From assembly GCF_910589235.1 (NCBI RefSeq), contig NC_060963.1, positions 1,406,001 through 1,470,000 on the forward strand: 64,000 bases of DNA, in the 5' to 3' direction. The DNA comes from Vespa crabro (taxonomy: Eukaryota; Arthropoda; Insecta; Hymenoptera; Vespidae). Positions 12,165 to 22,789 of this stretch are shown piece after piece. Each line of letters starts with the position of its first letter. The first letter of the stretch is position 1. Position numbers and translations under genes: made by a program. The notes beneath the pieces were generated by a model. It saw only the letters and a list, made by a program, of their open reading frames with translations. It did not search any database and was not told the origin of the DNA.

Positions 12165-13495
12165 TTGGAAAAGTAATACAATATGCAGCCATTCGCTCGG
12201 TAGTACTTGCGTTAAAAGATTTACAATTACACTTTGCAAGTAATACCGACCCAGGTCTCACCACGTGGAGGTTGCTGCATGTGGAGACCCACGGGCTAAC
12301 GGTGACTCTACTCTAAAAACCGCGTTCCGCGATACCGATCCGTCATACCTTTCGGCTTCAATGCATTGGCTTCTTAACTAACAGGGTATGCGTAGCTTTA
12401 GCTACTTCACACCTCTTACAGATAGCTCCACCATTAGCACCGCCCGCTTCAGACATAACGGATTATTAAGCACATCCGAATTCGTGCTTTCCGAATTTCG
12501 AACAAACAAAGCGCACTCCTTAGAAATACTAATCGCGTCGCGACACTCACGTGTGTGTTATAATTACGTAGATTCTACTGTTAAGCCGAAATTCGCGAAA
12601 TACCCCCATCGAGAATTTTAAAGAAATCAAACGAAGTCCACGGTAGGACCTTTAATCGCGCCCGAACACCCACGCGAGTGTTAGAAAAACGTTGACTCTA
12701 CTCTAAATTCGCGTTTTCGATCCGAACAATCAAACGAAGTTTAATCGCGCCCGAGAACACCCACGCCTGTGCCAGCCGACACGCGCGCCAATGTTCTTCC
12801 TATCCTTCCCGTATTCGCGAGTAGAAATCGATGATGAATCCCGCCATGCGATCATCCGCGGCCGCAGATGAACCTATCCCTCGATGATCTATCCTGAAAA
12901 AAAAGAAGCTAAGTAAAAAATAAGAGAAAGCAAAAAAATATATAAAATAAAACATAATATATACATAGATTATAAATAGAAAATAAACATATATAAATAA
13001 ATAAGAAAGCTAGAGAAAGAAACAAAAAAAGTGCAGCTCAGCAACATTCTATGGATCCTACCTAAAACCTATAAATCATAATTAATAAGAATATATTAAA
13101 AACATAATTAAAAACATAATTAAAACATAATTAAAACATAATTAGAAACATAATCAGAAACATAATTAGAAACATAATTAAAAACATAACAAAAAACATA
13201 ATTGAACACATAATTAAAAACATAATTAAAATGAACAACATAAATAAATATTAAGAAAACATAATTAAAAGTAAATAACATATTAATAACAAAATTGAAA
13301 CCATAATTGAAAAAGAAAAATATGAAATAGAAAAGAGCCCCAGAAAGAGAAGAAAATAGAAGCATTTCTACTCGATGCTGAGACAGCAACCCGCACAGAA
13401 GCCCTCACCCATGGGCCCCTCCCATGGGTCCCACCCGAGATATATAAAGAATAATTAGTGAGAGTAAACAAGAATAAATAGAAATGACAATGGAC
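12165..13495. repeat. Composite repeat element, short copy
   Basis: First of two direct copies. The head (about 12,165-12,490) matches 13,636-13,975 closely, including CAGCCATTCGCTCG, the CAGGTCTCACCACGTG block and GCGTTCCGCGATACCGATCC. Then come one full and one short 'CGAAGTCC...' dyad unit (12,634; 12,730), a GATGATGAATCC block, an AAACATAATTA minisatellite (about 13,090-13,270), and a tail unit ending ...CCCATGGGTCCCACCCGAGATATATAAAG. No transposase or reverse transcriptase frame is present. The class is unknown: non-autonomous element or complex satellite. Confidence 0.8.
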
Positions 13496-13635
13496 ATAAA
13501 ATTGTTATAGATAAAGTTCCTTGTCGTTCTGAAAGAAATTATTGTACAATAAATTCTGTTATATTTCTTCTTTCGAAGTATTGTTAGCTATATAAGATGG
13601 AAATATGTTAATGTTTAGTTGGAATTAGATTGAAA

Positions 13636-16175
13636 AAATATTGGAAAAGTAATACAGTATGCAGCCATTCGCTCGATAATACTTGTATTATAAAATTTAT
13701 AATTAAATTTTGCAAGTATTAACGACCCAGGTCTCACCACGTGAAGGTTGCTGCATGTGGAGACCCACGAGCTAACGGTGACTCTACTTTACACTAAAAT
13801 CCGCGTTCCGCGATACCGATCCCTTATGCCTTCCGCTTCGGATATTTAGGGCGACTTAGCTAACAGGAGGTATATAGCCTCAGCTACAGGGACCCCACTT
13901 ACAGAGAGCTTTACCGTTCAACACCCTCGCCTCAGGCATAATGGATTATTAAGCACATCTGTATTCGTGCTTCCGAATTTCGAACAATCAAAGCGCATTA
14001 ATCGCGTTCGCGACACTCACGTGTGTTAAAATTACGTAGATTCTACTGTTCTATCCAAATTCGCGAAGTAATCTAATCGAAATGTCGAAGAAATAAAACG
14101 AAGTCCCCGGTAGGACTTTCAATCGCGCAAGCGAACATTCACGTGAGTGTTAGAAAAACGGTGACTCTAAGTTGAAATCCGAAGCGCACTCCGAATTTCA
14201 ACATTACAACGAAGTCCATGATAGAACTTTTAATCGCGCCCGGACACCCACGCAATTGTTCGAAAAACGGTGACTCTACTCTAAATAAACTAATCGAATA
14301 TTCGAGCAAACAAAACGAAGTCCCCGGTAGGACTTTTAATCGCGCACGCGAACACTCACGTGAGTGTTAGAATATCGGTGACTCTAAGTTGAAATCCAAA
14401 GTGACATATGTTAACCGGTATTTAGACTTTCCATGATATTTGTCGGGATTTCCGCCCCGCTACCAAACATTAGGATTATCATAACATCAGCCAACTATGT
14501 ACAGCACTACAAGGTAAACCGTTCGCGCACCCCGAATTTCAACACTAAAACGAAGTCCATGATAGGACTTTTAATCGCGCCCGGACACCCACGCAAGTGC
14601 TCGGAAAACGGTGATTCTACCCTAAAAAACGCGTTCGCGAGGTAATCTAATCGAATATTCGAGCAAAAGAAACGAAGTCCCCGGTAGGACTTTTAAGTCG
14701 CGCCCGCGTACATTCACGTGAGTTTTAGAAAAATGGTGACTCTACTCTAAATTCGCGTTTTCGATTCGAACAATCAAACGAAGTTCAATCGCGCCCGCGA
14801 ACACCCACACTTGTGCCTGCCAACACACGTGTGAATGTTCTCCTATCCTGCCCGTATTCTCGCGTAAAAATCGATGATGAATCCTGCCATGCGATGTATC
14901 ATCCGGCCGCAGATGAACCTATACCTCGATGATCTATCCTGGAAAAGAAGAAGATAAGGAAAAAATAAGAAAAAGAAAAGAAAAGAAAAGACATATTGAA
15001 TATCGTTGCATGATTACTCGATCATCCCTGAAAAAGAAAAAAAGAAGATGAATAAGAGAAGGTGAAAAAATATATAAAATACATAATAAATACGTATAAA
15101 TAGATAAGAGTGCTGGAGAATGAAAGAGCTTTGCACGATGCTGAAACAGCTGCCCGCACAATCTCATGGGTCCTACCTAAAACTTATAAATCATAATTAA
15201 TAAGAATATATTAATAACATAACTGAAAACATAATTAAAAAGATACAACATAAATAAATATTAAGAAAACATAATTGAAAAGAAACAACCTAAAGAAATA
15301 TTAAGAAAACATAACTGAAAAGAAATAATTTATTAATAACATAACAGAAAACATAATTAAAAAAGAAAAATATGAGATAGAAAAGAGAAAAAATAAATGC
15401 AGTTCTATACGATGCTGAGACAGCAGCCCGCAGCTTCTCATGTGTCCTACCTAAAATTTATAAATCATAATTAATAAAAACATGATTAAACACATAATTA
15501 AACACATAAATAAACACAAATAAACACAAATAAACAGATAATTAAACACATAATTAAGCACATAATTAAACACATAATTAAACATATAATTAAAAACATA
15601 ATTGAAAAGAAACAACATAATTAAATATTAAGAAAACATAATTAAAAAAGAAAAATATGAAATAGAAAAGAGAAAAAAAGAGATGCAGTTCTATACGATG
15701 CTGATACAACAACCCGCACAGAGGCACACCCCCATGGCCCATCCCATGGGTCCCACCCGAGATTATAAATCATAATTCATAAGAGTATATTAATAACATA
15801 GAAAATAAAAACAAGAAAAATATAACTTAAAAATGAGAGCCGCAGAAAGATAAGAGAATAGAAGCAGCTCTACATGATGCTGAGACAGCAACCCGCACAG
15901 AGGCCCTCACCCATGGGCCCCTCCCATGGGTCCCACCCGAGACTATAAATCATAATTAATAAGAGTGTATTAATGATATAGAAAATAAAAATAAGAAAAA
16001 TATGACTTAAAAAAGAGAGCCGCATATAGATAAGAGAATAGAAGCAGTTCTACATGATGCTGAGACAGCAACCCGCACAGAGGCCCTCACCTATGGGCCC
16101 ATCCCATAGGTCCCAACCGTGATATATAAAGGATAATTAATGAGAGTAAATTAGAATAAATAGTAATGACATTTT
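13636..16175. repeat. Composite repeat element, long copy
   Basis: Second direct copy, expanded relative to the first. It holds five full 'CGAAGTCC' dyad units in A-B-A-B-A order (14,097; 14,208; 14,312; 14,548; 14,669) and one short unit (14,776). Several tail units follow, containing GATGCTGAGACAGCA and paired CCCATGGG motifs (about 15,138; 15,411; 15,698; 15,878; 16,058). The last three are spaced 179-180 bases. AAACATAATTA minisatellite tracts separate the tail units. The 140 bases between the two copies (13,496-13,635) are unrelated AT-rich sequence. The ORFs that cross this element are not coding. Confidence 0.8.
14351..14368. repeat. Perfect 18-bp palindrome in a dyad unit
   Basis: AACACTCACGTGAGTGTT is identical to its own reverse complement and has a CACGTG core. 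Imperfect versions recur at the same place in other units, for example near 14,128, 14,705 and 12,668. Confidence 0.95.
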
Positions 16176-16199
16176 TTGCGTTTCAACTTTAAATCGATA

Positions 16200-16915
16200 G
16201 TATATCTATTAATCAATAATATATAGTAGTAATGATCTTTATAACGTTGTTAAGAATATCCTGTTGTTTAAATATTAATTAATTATAATTTACGTACATC
16301 GTACATTATTTAAATGTTAAAATAATTTTATTTATTAATTATTCCTTCCCGTCTTCGTGATCCCACGTCCTGGAGTTAGCTGAAAAGAAATAAGGAAAGA
16401 AAAAAGTATATATTAATTATACGAACGATAAAATTCTGAAATTAATTTAATTAAACTTAAAAAAAATAAAAGATTAATTAAAAAAAAAAAAAAAAATGAA
16501 ATATGTTGAACACTGAAATAAAGAAATATTATTTTCTCTGAAAGAAATATTATTATATCTATTAATCGATAGTATATGATTTATACAAGTACATGATTTT
16601 TATAATGTTGCTAAAAATATCCTATTGTTTAAATAGTAATTAATTATACTTCACGTATATCGTACATTGTTTAAATGTTAAAATAATCTTATTTATTAAT
16701 TATTCCTTCCCGTCTTCGTGATCCCATGTCCTGGAACTAGCTGAAAAAAAAATAAGGAAAGATAAAAGAATATATTAATTATACGAACGATAAAATTAAT
16801 TTAATTAAACTTAAGAAAAATAAAAGATTAATTAAAAAAAAGAAAAAAAAATGAAATGTGTTGAACACTGAAATAAAGAAATATTATTTTCTCTGAAAGA
16901 AATATTATATTACTT
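16200..16915. repeat. Tandem pair of a 355-361 bp unit
   Basis: Two copies, about 16,200-16,556 and 16,557-16,915. Matching landmarks include GTCTTCGTGATCCCA (16,351 and 16,712) and TGTTGAACACTGAAATAAAG (16,504 and 16,859). Both contain GTTTAAAT-type motifs that are also common in the 304-bp satellite to the right, so the families may be distantly related. Confidence 0.85.
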
Positions 16916-18771
16916 TTACATTGCATAAATATATAATTTTAAAATAGAACTCGATTTTATTAAAATAAAATTATGAATTTAACTGAACTTTAGAAAAGAG
17001 AAAATATGCAAAATTTATCAATCGACTTTAACATAAAATTTGATTTTATTAAACTAGAATCATAAATTCAATTAAATTTTTGAAAAGAGAAAATATGTAA
17101 AATTTATGTCTTAAGTTTAATATTAAAAATGTATAAATTATGAAATAATTCTATTCGCGTAAGCGTGGCAATGTCAAAACGTTATTTACGGAATGTTACT
17201 TCGTCTCAGTTTTTTAAATGTACACCCTTACACCCATCACCATAAGGAGCATTTTGAGTGACAACATGGTCAAATTAAAATACGACTAAGAGCTATTCTC
17301 GAAAATTTCTAGTGAATTTTCGAAAATAACTCAATAATTTGATAATCGTTCTCTTGAGCCATAGTTTGTGAGCTTTGACATATAGCATCTTGTTTATTTC
17401 GTACCCTAATCAAATCGAATATTTTTCAGAAACTGTAACGACAAAATTTTATTCGAAATTATAAGATATAAAAGAAAATCTTTACACAATTATTCGTAGC
17501 CTAAAAAAAATTTAAATTAGTATATTAATTGCTGAAAATCCTAAGCTAAAAATTAATTAATTTATCATCTAGGCTAACGGACTACGTCTTTTAATTTTTT
17601 AGCAATCATTCTACACGATTTTTATCTTACAAAACCAATGACTCTATCGAGACTTTTATTGTATCAATTTAAATCGATTAAATATTTAATTAATAATTAT
17701 TTAAAAATATAAAGTAAACCCTTGGACGTTCCTTCTTACAAGCGAATATTTTTTAATTATTGTAATAAAATTATCCACAGTTTCGTTTGTAATCCAGAGA
17801 CTATCCATCGCGAATGTCTTCTTGCTCATTCTTTATTAGAACTCATTAATATCGATTTTTTACTATTTCCAGTAAAATATTTAAAAGTATATTAAAATAT
17901 TCAAAATCTCAAATAATTATAAATACGTTTGAGCAAGAAGATCCTATCCTGATCTAATAAATAAATCAAAAAATAAAAAACCATTCACGAGTAAATCTCC
18001 GAAGAAATTTACTCGTGGTCACTCAATGCTCTTCTACTAATTAATTACAACCAATCACTCGTGCCGATTCGGACCCTTCGTCCTCGACATGATTAAGTGA
18101 TTGGAGGGATTTAAAAATTCACTCACTACTTAAGAAGTTCTGCGATGGCTCCAAAACACTCGTTCAGATCGAAATTGAGAGTGGATGATTCGTTTGTGGT
18201 TGAAAATAAGTTAGGTCGACATCAAAGTCGATCAAAAATCTCTTGAATGATGCACTGACTCTAGTACGCGATACTTATTTTTTAACGAACGGTCACTGAA
18301 TTTACTTCGCAAAACTTTATTATTTTTTTATAAATACAGTCTGTGCGACTGTTAAAAAAGTAAAAAGCATTGCGAACAAACACTGACTCTAACGATTGCA
18401 TTGCACGCAATCGATGCAAATAAATATGTTTAAATCGCGAAACGCGAACGAACAAACACTGCTTCGAGATATTCTTATTTCAATGATAAAAATATTCGAT
18501 TATATCAAGGATTCGCGCACGATTGCAATGATGTCCTGAAACAAAAAAATCAAAAAAGAATAATTATTATCACTGTTATAATAAGAAACTACATAAATTA
18601 TTGAAGAAACATGCAAAATTAAAATAAACTTACCATAAATATTCCTTGATACTTGCAGCAAAGATATCCTGAGAAACTTCAGATGATTACTCGTCGAAGG
18701 ACAACAGTGGACCGATTTTTTAGCCGTCAAAATCAATAAAAACACAGTATATGTTAATAAAAAAAAAAAAA
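16916..18771. other. AT-rich spacer with hairpins and decayed repeat traces
   Basis: No gene recognised. There are short inverted repeats at 17,299-17,323 (9-bp arms), 17,986-18,017 (11-bp arms) and 18,393-18,413 (7-bp arms). The stretch 18,250-18,480 repeats GCGAACAAACACTG-like words followed by 'ACTCTA', reminiscent of the GGTGACTCTA words of the composite element, so it may be a decayed relative. A short poly(A) is at about 18,760. Confidence 0.5.
17986..18017. repeat. Inverted repeat, 11-bp arms
   Basis: CACGAGTAAAT and its exact complement flank a loop of about ten bases. Nothing coding surrounds it. Confidence 0.85.
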
Positions 18772-20890
18772 ACCGACAATACCAAGATAAAATTTTAAAA
18801 TATAGGAATTTTAAATAAAATTATTTTAAGTCCAAAGAGCGTTTCCGTTTTTTAATGTTTAAATGAATGTACTATTGTTTAAATATTATTTAGTCGTACT
18901 GCGCGTGAATTATTTATTGTTTAAATAATTATAAAATACCCGAAAGTATTAATTTAAAAGTTTTCGCGATTAGAAACAGAGTATCGATGTGCCACGGTCG
19001 GAGTCCGAAGGAAAACTAACTCGCGAGTCGTCAAAGTTAATAGAAAGATTGTTTATGTTTACATTGCACAAGGCCAACAATCACGAGATTATAATTTAGA
19101 AGTATTGGTACTTTATATCAAAATTATTTTAAGTTCAACGAAAGTTTTCGTCTTTTTAATGTTTAACGAATGTATTATTGTTTAAATATTTTTTTTATGT
19201 GCTGCCGGTACAGTATTTATTGTTTAAATAATTATAAAATACCCGAAAGTATTAATTTAAAAGTTTTCGCGATTAGAAACAGAGAATCGATGTGCCACGG
19301 TCGGAGTCCGAAGGAAAACTAACTCGCGGTTCGTCAAAGTTAATAGTAAGACAGTTTATCTTTATATTGCACAAGGCCAACAACCCCGAGATTAAAATTT
19401 AGAAGTATTGGTACTTTATATTAAAATTATTTTAAGTCCAACGAGTGTCTCCGTCTTTTTAATGTTTAAACGAATGTACTATTGTTTAAATATTATTTAG
19501 TTGTACTGCGCGTGAATTATTTATTGTTTAAATAATTATAAAATACCCGAAAGTATTAATTTATAAGTTTTCGCGATTAGAAATAAACTATCGATGTGCA
19601 CCGGTCGGAGTCCGAAGGAAAACTAACTCGCGGTTCGTCAAAGTTAATATAAAGACAGTTTATGTTTATATTGCACAAGGCCAACAACCCCGCGATTAAA
19701 ATTTAGAAGTATTGGTACTTTATATCAAAATTATTTTAAGTCCAACGAGCGCTTCCGTCTTTTTAATGTTTAAACGAATGCACTATTGTTTAAATATTAT
19801 TTAGTCGTACTGCGCGTGAATTATTTATTGTTTAAATAATTATAAAATATCCGAAAGTAATAATTTAAAAGTTTTCGCGATTAGAAACAGAGTATCGATG
19901 TGCACCGGTCGGTGTTCGAAAGAAAACTAACTCGCGAATCGTCAAAGTTAATAGAAAGACAGTTCATGTTTACATTGCACAAGGCCAACAATCACGAGAT
20001 TATAATTTAGAAATATTGGTACTTTATATCAAAATTATTTTAAGTTCAACGAAAGTTTTTGTCTTTTTAATGTTTTAACGAATGTATTATTGTTTAAATA
20101 TTTTTTTAAGTGCTCCCGGTACACTACTTATTGTTTAAATAATTATAGAATACGCGAAATTATTTTTATATAAGTTTTTGTGGTTAGAAATAAATTATCG
20201 ATGTACCACGGTCCGAGTCCGAAAGAAAACTAACTCGCGAATCGTCAAAGTTAATATAAAGATTGTTTATGTTTATATTGCACAAGGCCAACAATCACGA
20301 GATTAAAATTTAGAAGTATTGGTACTTTATATCAAAATTATTTTAAGTTCAACGAAAGTTTTTGTCTTTTTAATGTTTTAACGAATGTACTATTGTTTAA
20401 ATATTATTTAGTAGTACTGCGTGTGAATTGTTTATTCTTTAAATAATTATAAAATACCCGAAAGTATTAATTTAAAAGTTTTCGCGATTAGAAATAAACT
20501 ATCGATGTGCACCGGTCGGTATCCGAAAGAAAACTAACTCGTTAATCGTCAAAGTTAATAAAAAGATCGTATATGTTTATATTGCACAGGGCCAACTACC
20601 ACCAGAGTAAATTTTTTAAATATTCGAATATTATTTTCAAATTATTTTTGATTTCTTGTATGTTATGATTTCCTTAATGTTTAATCGAATATAGTATCGT
20701 TTAAATGTTAGTTTATTGTACTTCGTGTACATTAAAGATTGTTTAAATAATTATAAAATTTCCTGAAGTATTTATTTATTTAATTTCTCGTTTAGAAAGA
20801 TAGAGAGCTTGATGTTAACTCGTTGGAATTCGAAAGAAAATTAACTTTATAATCGTCAAGCGCGTATATTTTAATATTGCACCCTCGAGA
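18772..20890. repeat. 304-bp satellite array, six clear copies plus one decayed
   Basis: The landmark ATCGATG(T) recurs at 18,983, 19,286, 19,590, 19,894, 20,197 and 20,501, giving spacings of 303, 304, 304, 303 and 304. Each unit carries GTTTAAATATT and GTTTAAATAATTATAAAAT boxes, TTTTCGCGATTAGAAA, a CGGTCGG(A/T)GT(C)CGAA segment and TTGCACAAGGCCAAC. A seventh copy (about 20,600-20,890) has lost most landmarks but keeps ATTGCAC. Near-constant spacing with few indels points to recent homogenisation of the inner copies. Confidence 0.93.
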
Positions 20891-21959
20891 TAAAAATCTT
20901 GAATCCTTATTTATCAATATCGATATAGATTTATACCGTGATTTATCGATAGCGTTAATTACTATTAGTTTAAGAGCAATTGTATTTTCTAATTTTTAAA
21001 ATATTTTACCGACTGTTCATCTCACTCGGTATATTATTCTATTTTATTTACTTGGTCGGTAAGGTAGAAAATTATCGATAACTTTGTAATTCGAGAATAT
21101 TGTTCTGAAGAATCAACTGATGGTAATATATCGATTACGATAGTCGATAAAGTAAATTTAAGAATTTCGAACGAATATTTATTATATATGGGTAGGAAAT
21201 ATTTTTCTGTATAATCATTTCGTTAAATTTTTGTAAGACTATTCTAAATAAACAGGATGAATCCAATTTAGACCATAAATAATTGAAGAAATTAATTATT
21301 TGTATTTTCATTTAGAATAATTAGTTGCAAGAAATTATCATGTTTTAAATGAAGAAGGATGAAATATGAAATTCGGAGAAATAATCAAAAATTTTTTAAT
21401 TTAATAAATAACAAAATAATCGTGTTAATTTTTTCGAATATATTTAGTATTTTCCATGTCAGTCGTCAATGCCATATTGTTTTACCGACCTGTGAAAACT
21501 TTCTCAGTTTTTTTCATTGAATATAATTGTTCTTTTAATTTATATATTTGTTTACACACGTATAATACTATAATTATAATATTACATCAATTGTAATATT
21601 ATAATTAAATATTATATATACAATATTTATATACATATAATATACGTAAAAGTGTCATTAAAGGGGATGAAATTAGATTAGATTTCGTCAAGGAAGATCT
21701 CAAAAATAATGTTTGTTACTAATAATTAAAATCATAATTAATTTAAAAAGTATATCGAAAGTGTAAAGAAGTTATTTGATTGGAAGGATTAAAATTTTAA
21801 TCGATCGAAGTATTTATTGATTATAAACCGACAACAATATATATTAGCATATATGTAATTAATAATGAGAATGGGTTTTGATGTAATTTCAGGAAGAATA
21901 ATCGTTGATAGATCCGTTGGAATCTTACGTAGATTTGTATTACTCATTTATTTTTGAAT
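20891..21959. other. AT-rich non-coding stretch
   Basis: No ORF, repeat family or RNA recognised. It marks the end of the AT-rich left half of the window. Confidence 0.5.
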
Positions 21960-22109
21960 AGATGATGTTAGATGACGTGTACTGTTAAAATGTGCGACTT
22001 CAAAAGAGTGATTTACTTGTATTACCTTAAAGACGATGACAAGTCGACGATCAGCATAGGCTTGTCGTTTCTTGTCCAGTTTGTTCCGACTTTTTCTCTT
22101 TCTTGTGTA

Positions 22110-22146
<37 letters not shown>

Positions 22147-22584
22147 AAGAGTGAGAAGGAAGGAGATAGAGGGCCCGTTAACATGCGACATTAATTTGCG
22201 TAAGGTGTGTTTTGGGGTGCTACTTGAAAAGGCAACGGATGTGGGTGCGTAATAGAAAGGAGACGTCGAACAGAGACGACGAGGAAAAGAAAAGGAGAGC
22301 GCACTGACAAGAAGGTGGCTCATGGCTCTCTCATTTGCCTTTCAATGCAAAGCCTGTGCCTGCTTCTCTTCTTCGTCTTCTATCTCTTCTTCGTCATTGT
22401 GCACGACAAGACCATTGTCGTACCTCGCGTATATCGCATTGACTCTCTTCTTTCTACCTGTTCGTATTCCTACCGCGTGGGTGGCCAACCAACGTGTCAT
22501 TTTCAAAAGAAACTTTCCCGAAAATTTTGCCCCTTTTCCAGAACAACGATATAACAACGAAGCTCGATTTCGTTGAATACCATT

Positions 22585-22650
<66 letters not shown>

Positions 22651-22727
22651 TATGTTTTATCATTCTTTATTCGATTTCTAACTAGCCGTTTTATTCGACA
22701 ATCGGTCGCGGTTCACTAAAAAAGAAA

Positions 22728-22789
<62 letters not shown>

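Noticed and set aside
12388..14645. Short + strand frames at 12,388-12,621 and 14,433-14,645
   Set aside because: They fall inside the composite repeat, differ between copies, and are not maintained as a shared frame.
18772..20890. Could the regular repeats be a CRISPR array?
   Set aside because: Monomers are 304 bases long and repeat throughout, with no unique spacers, in a eukaryotic context.
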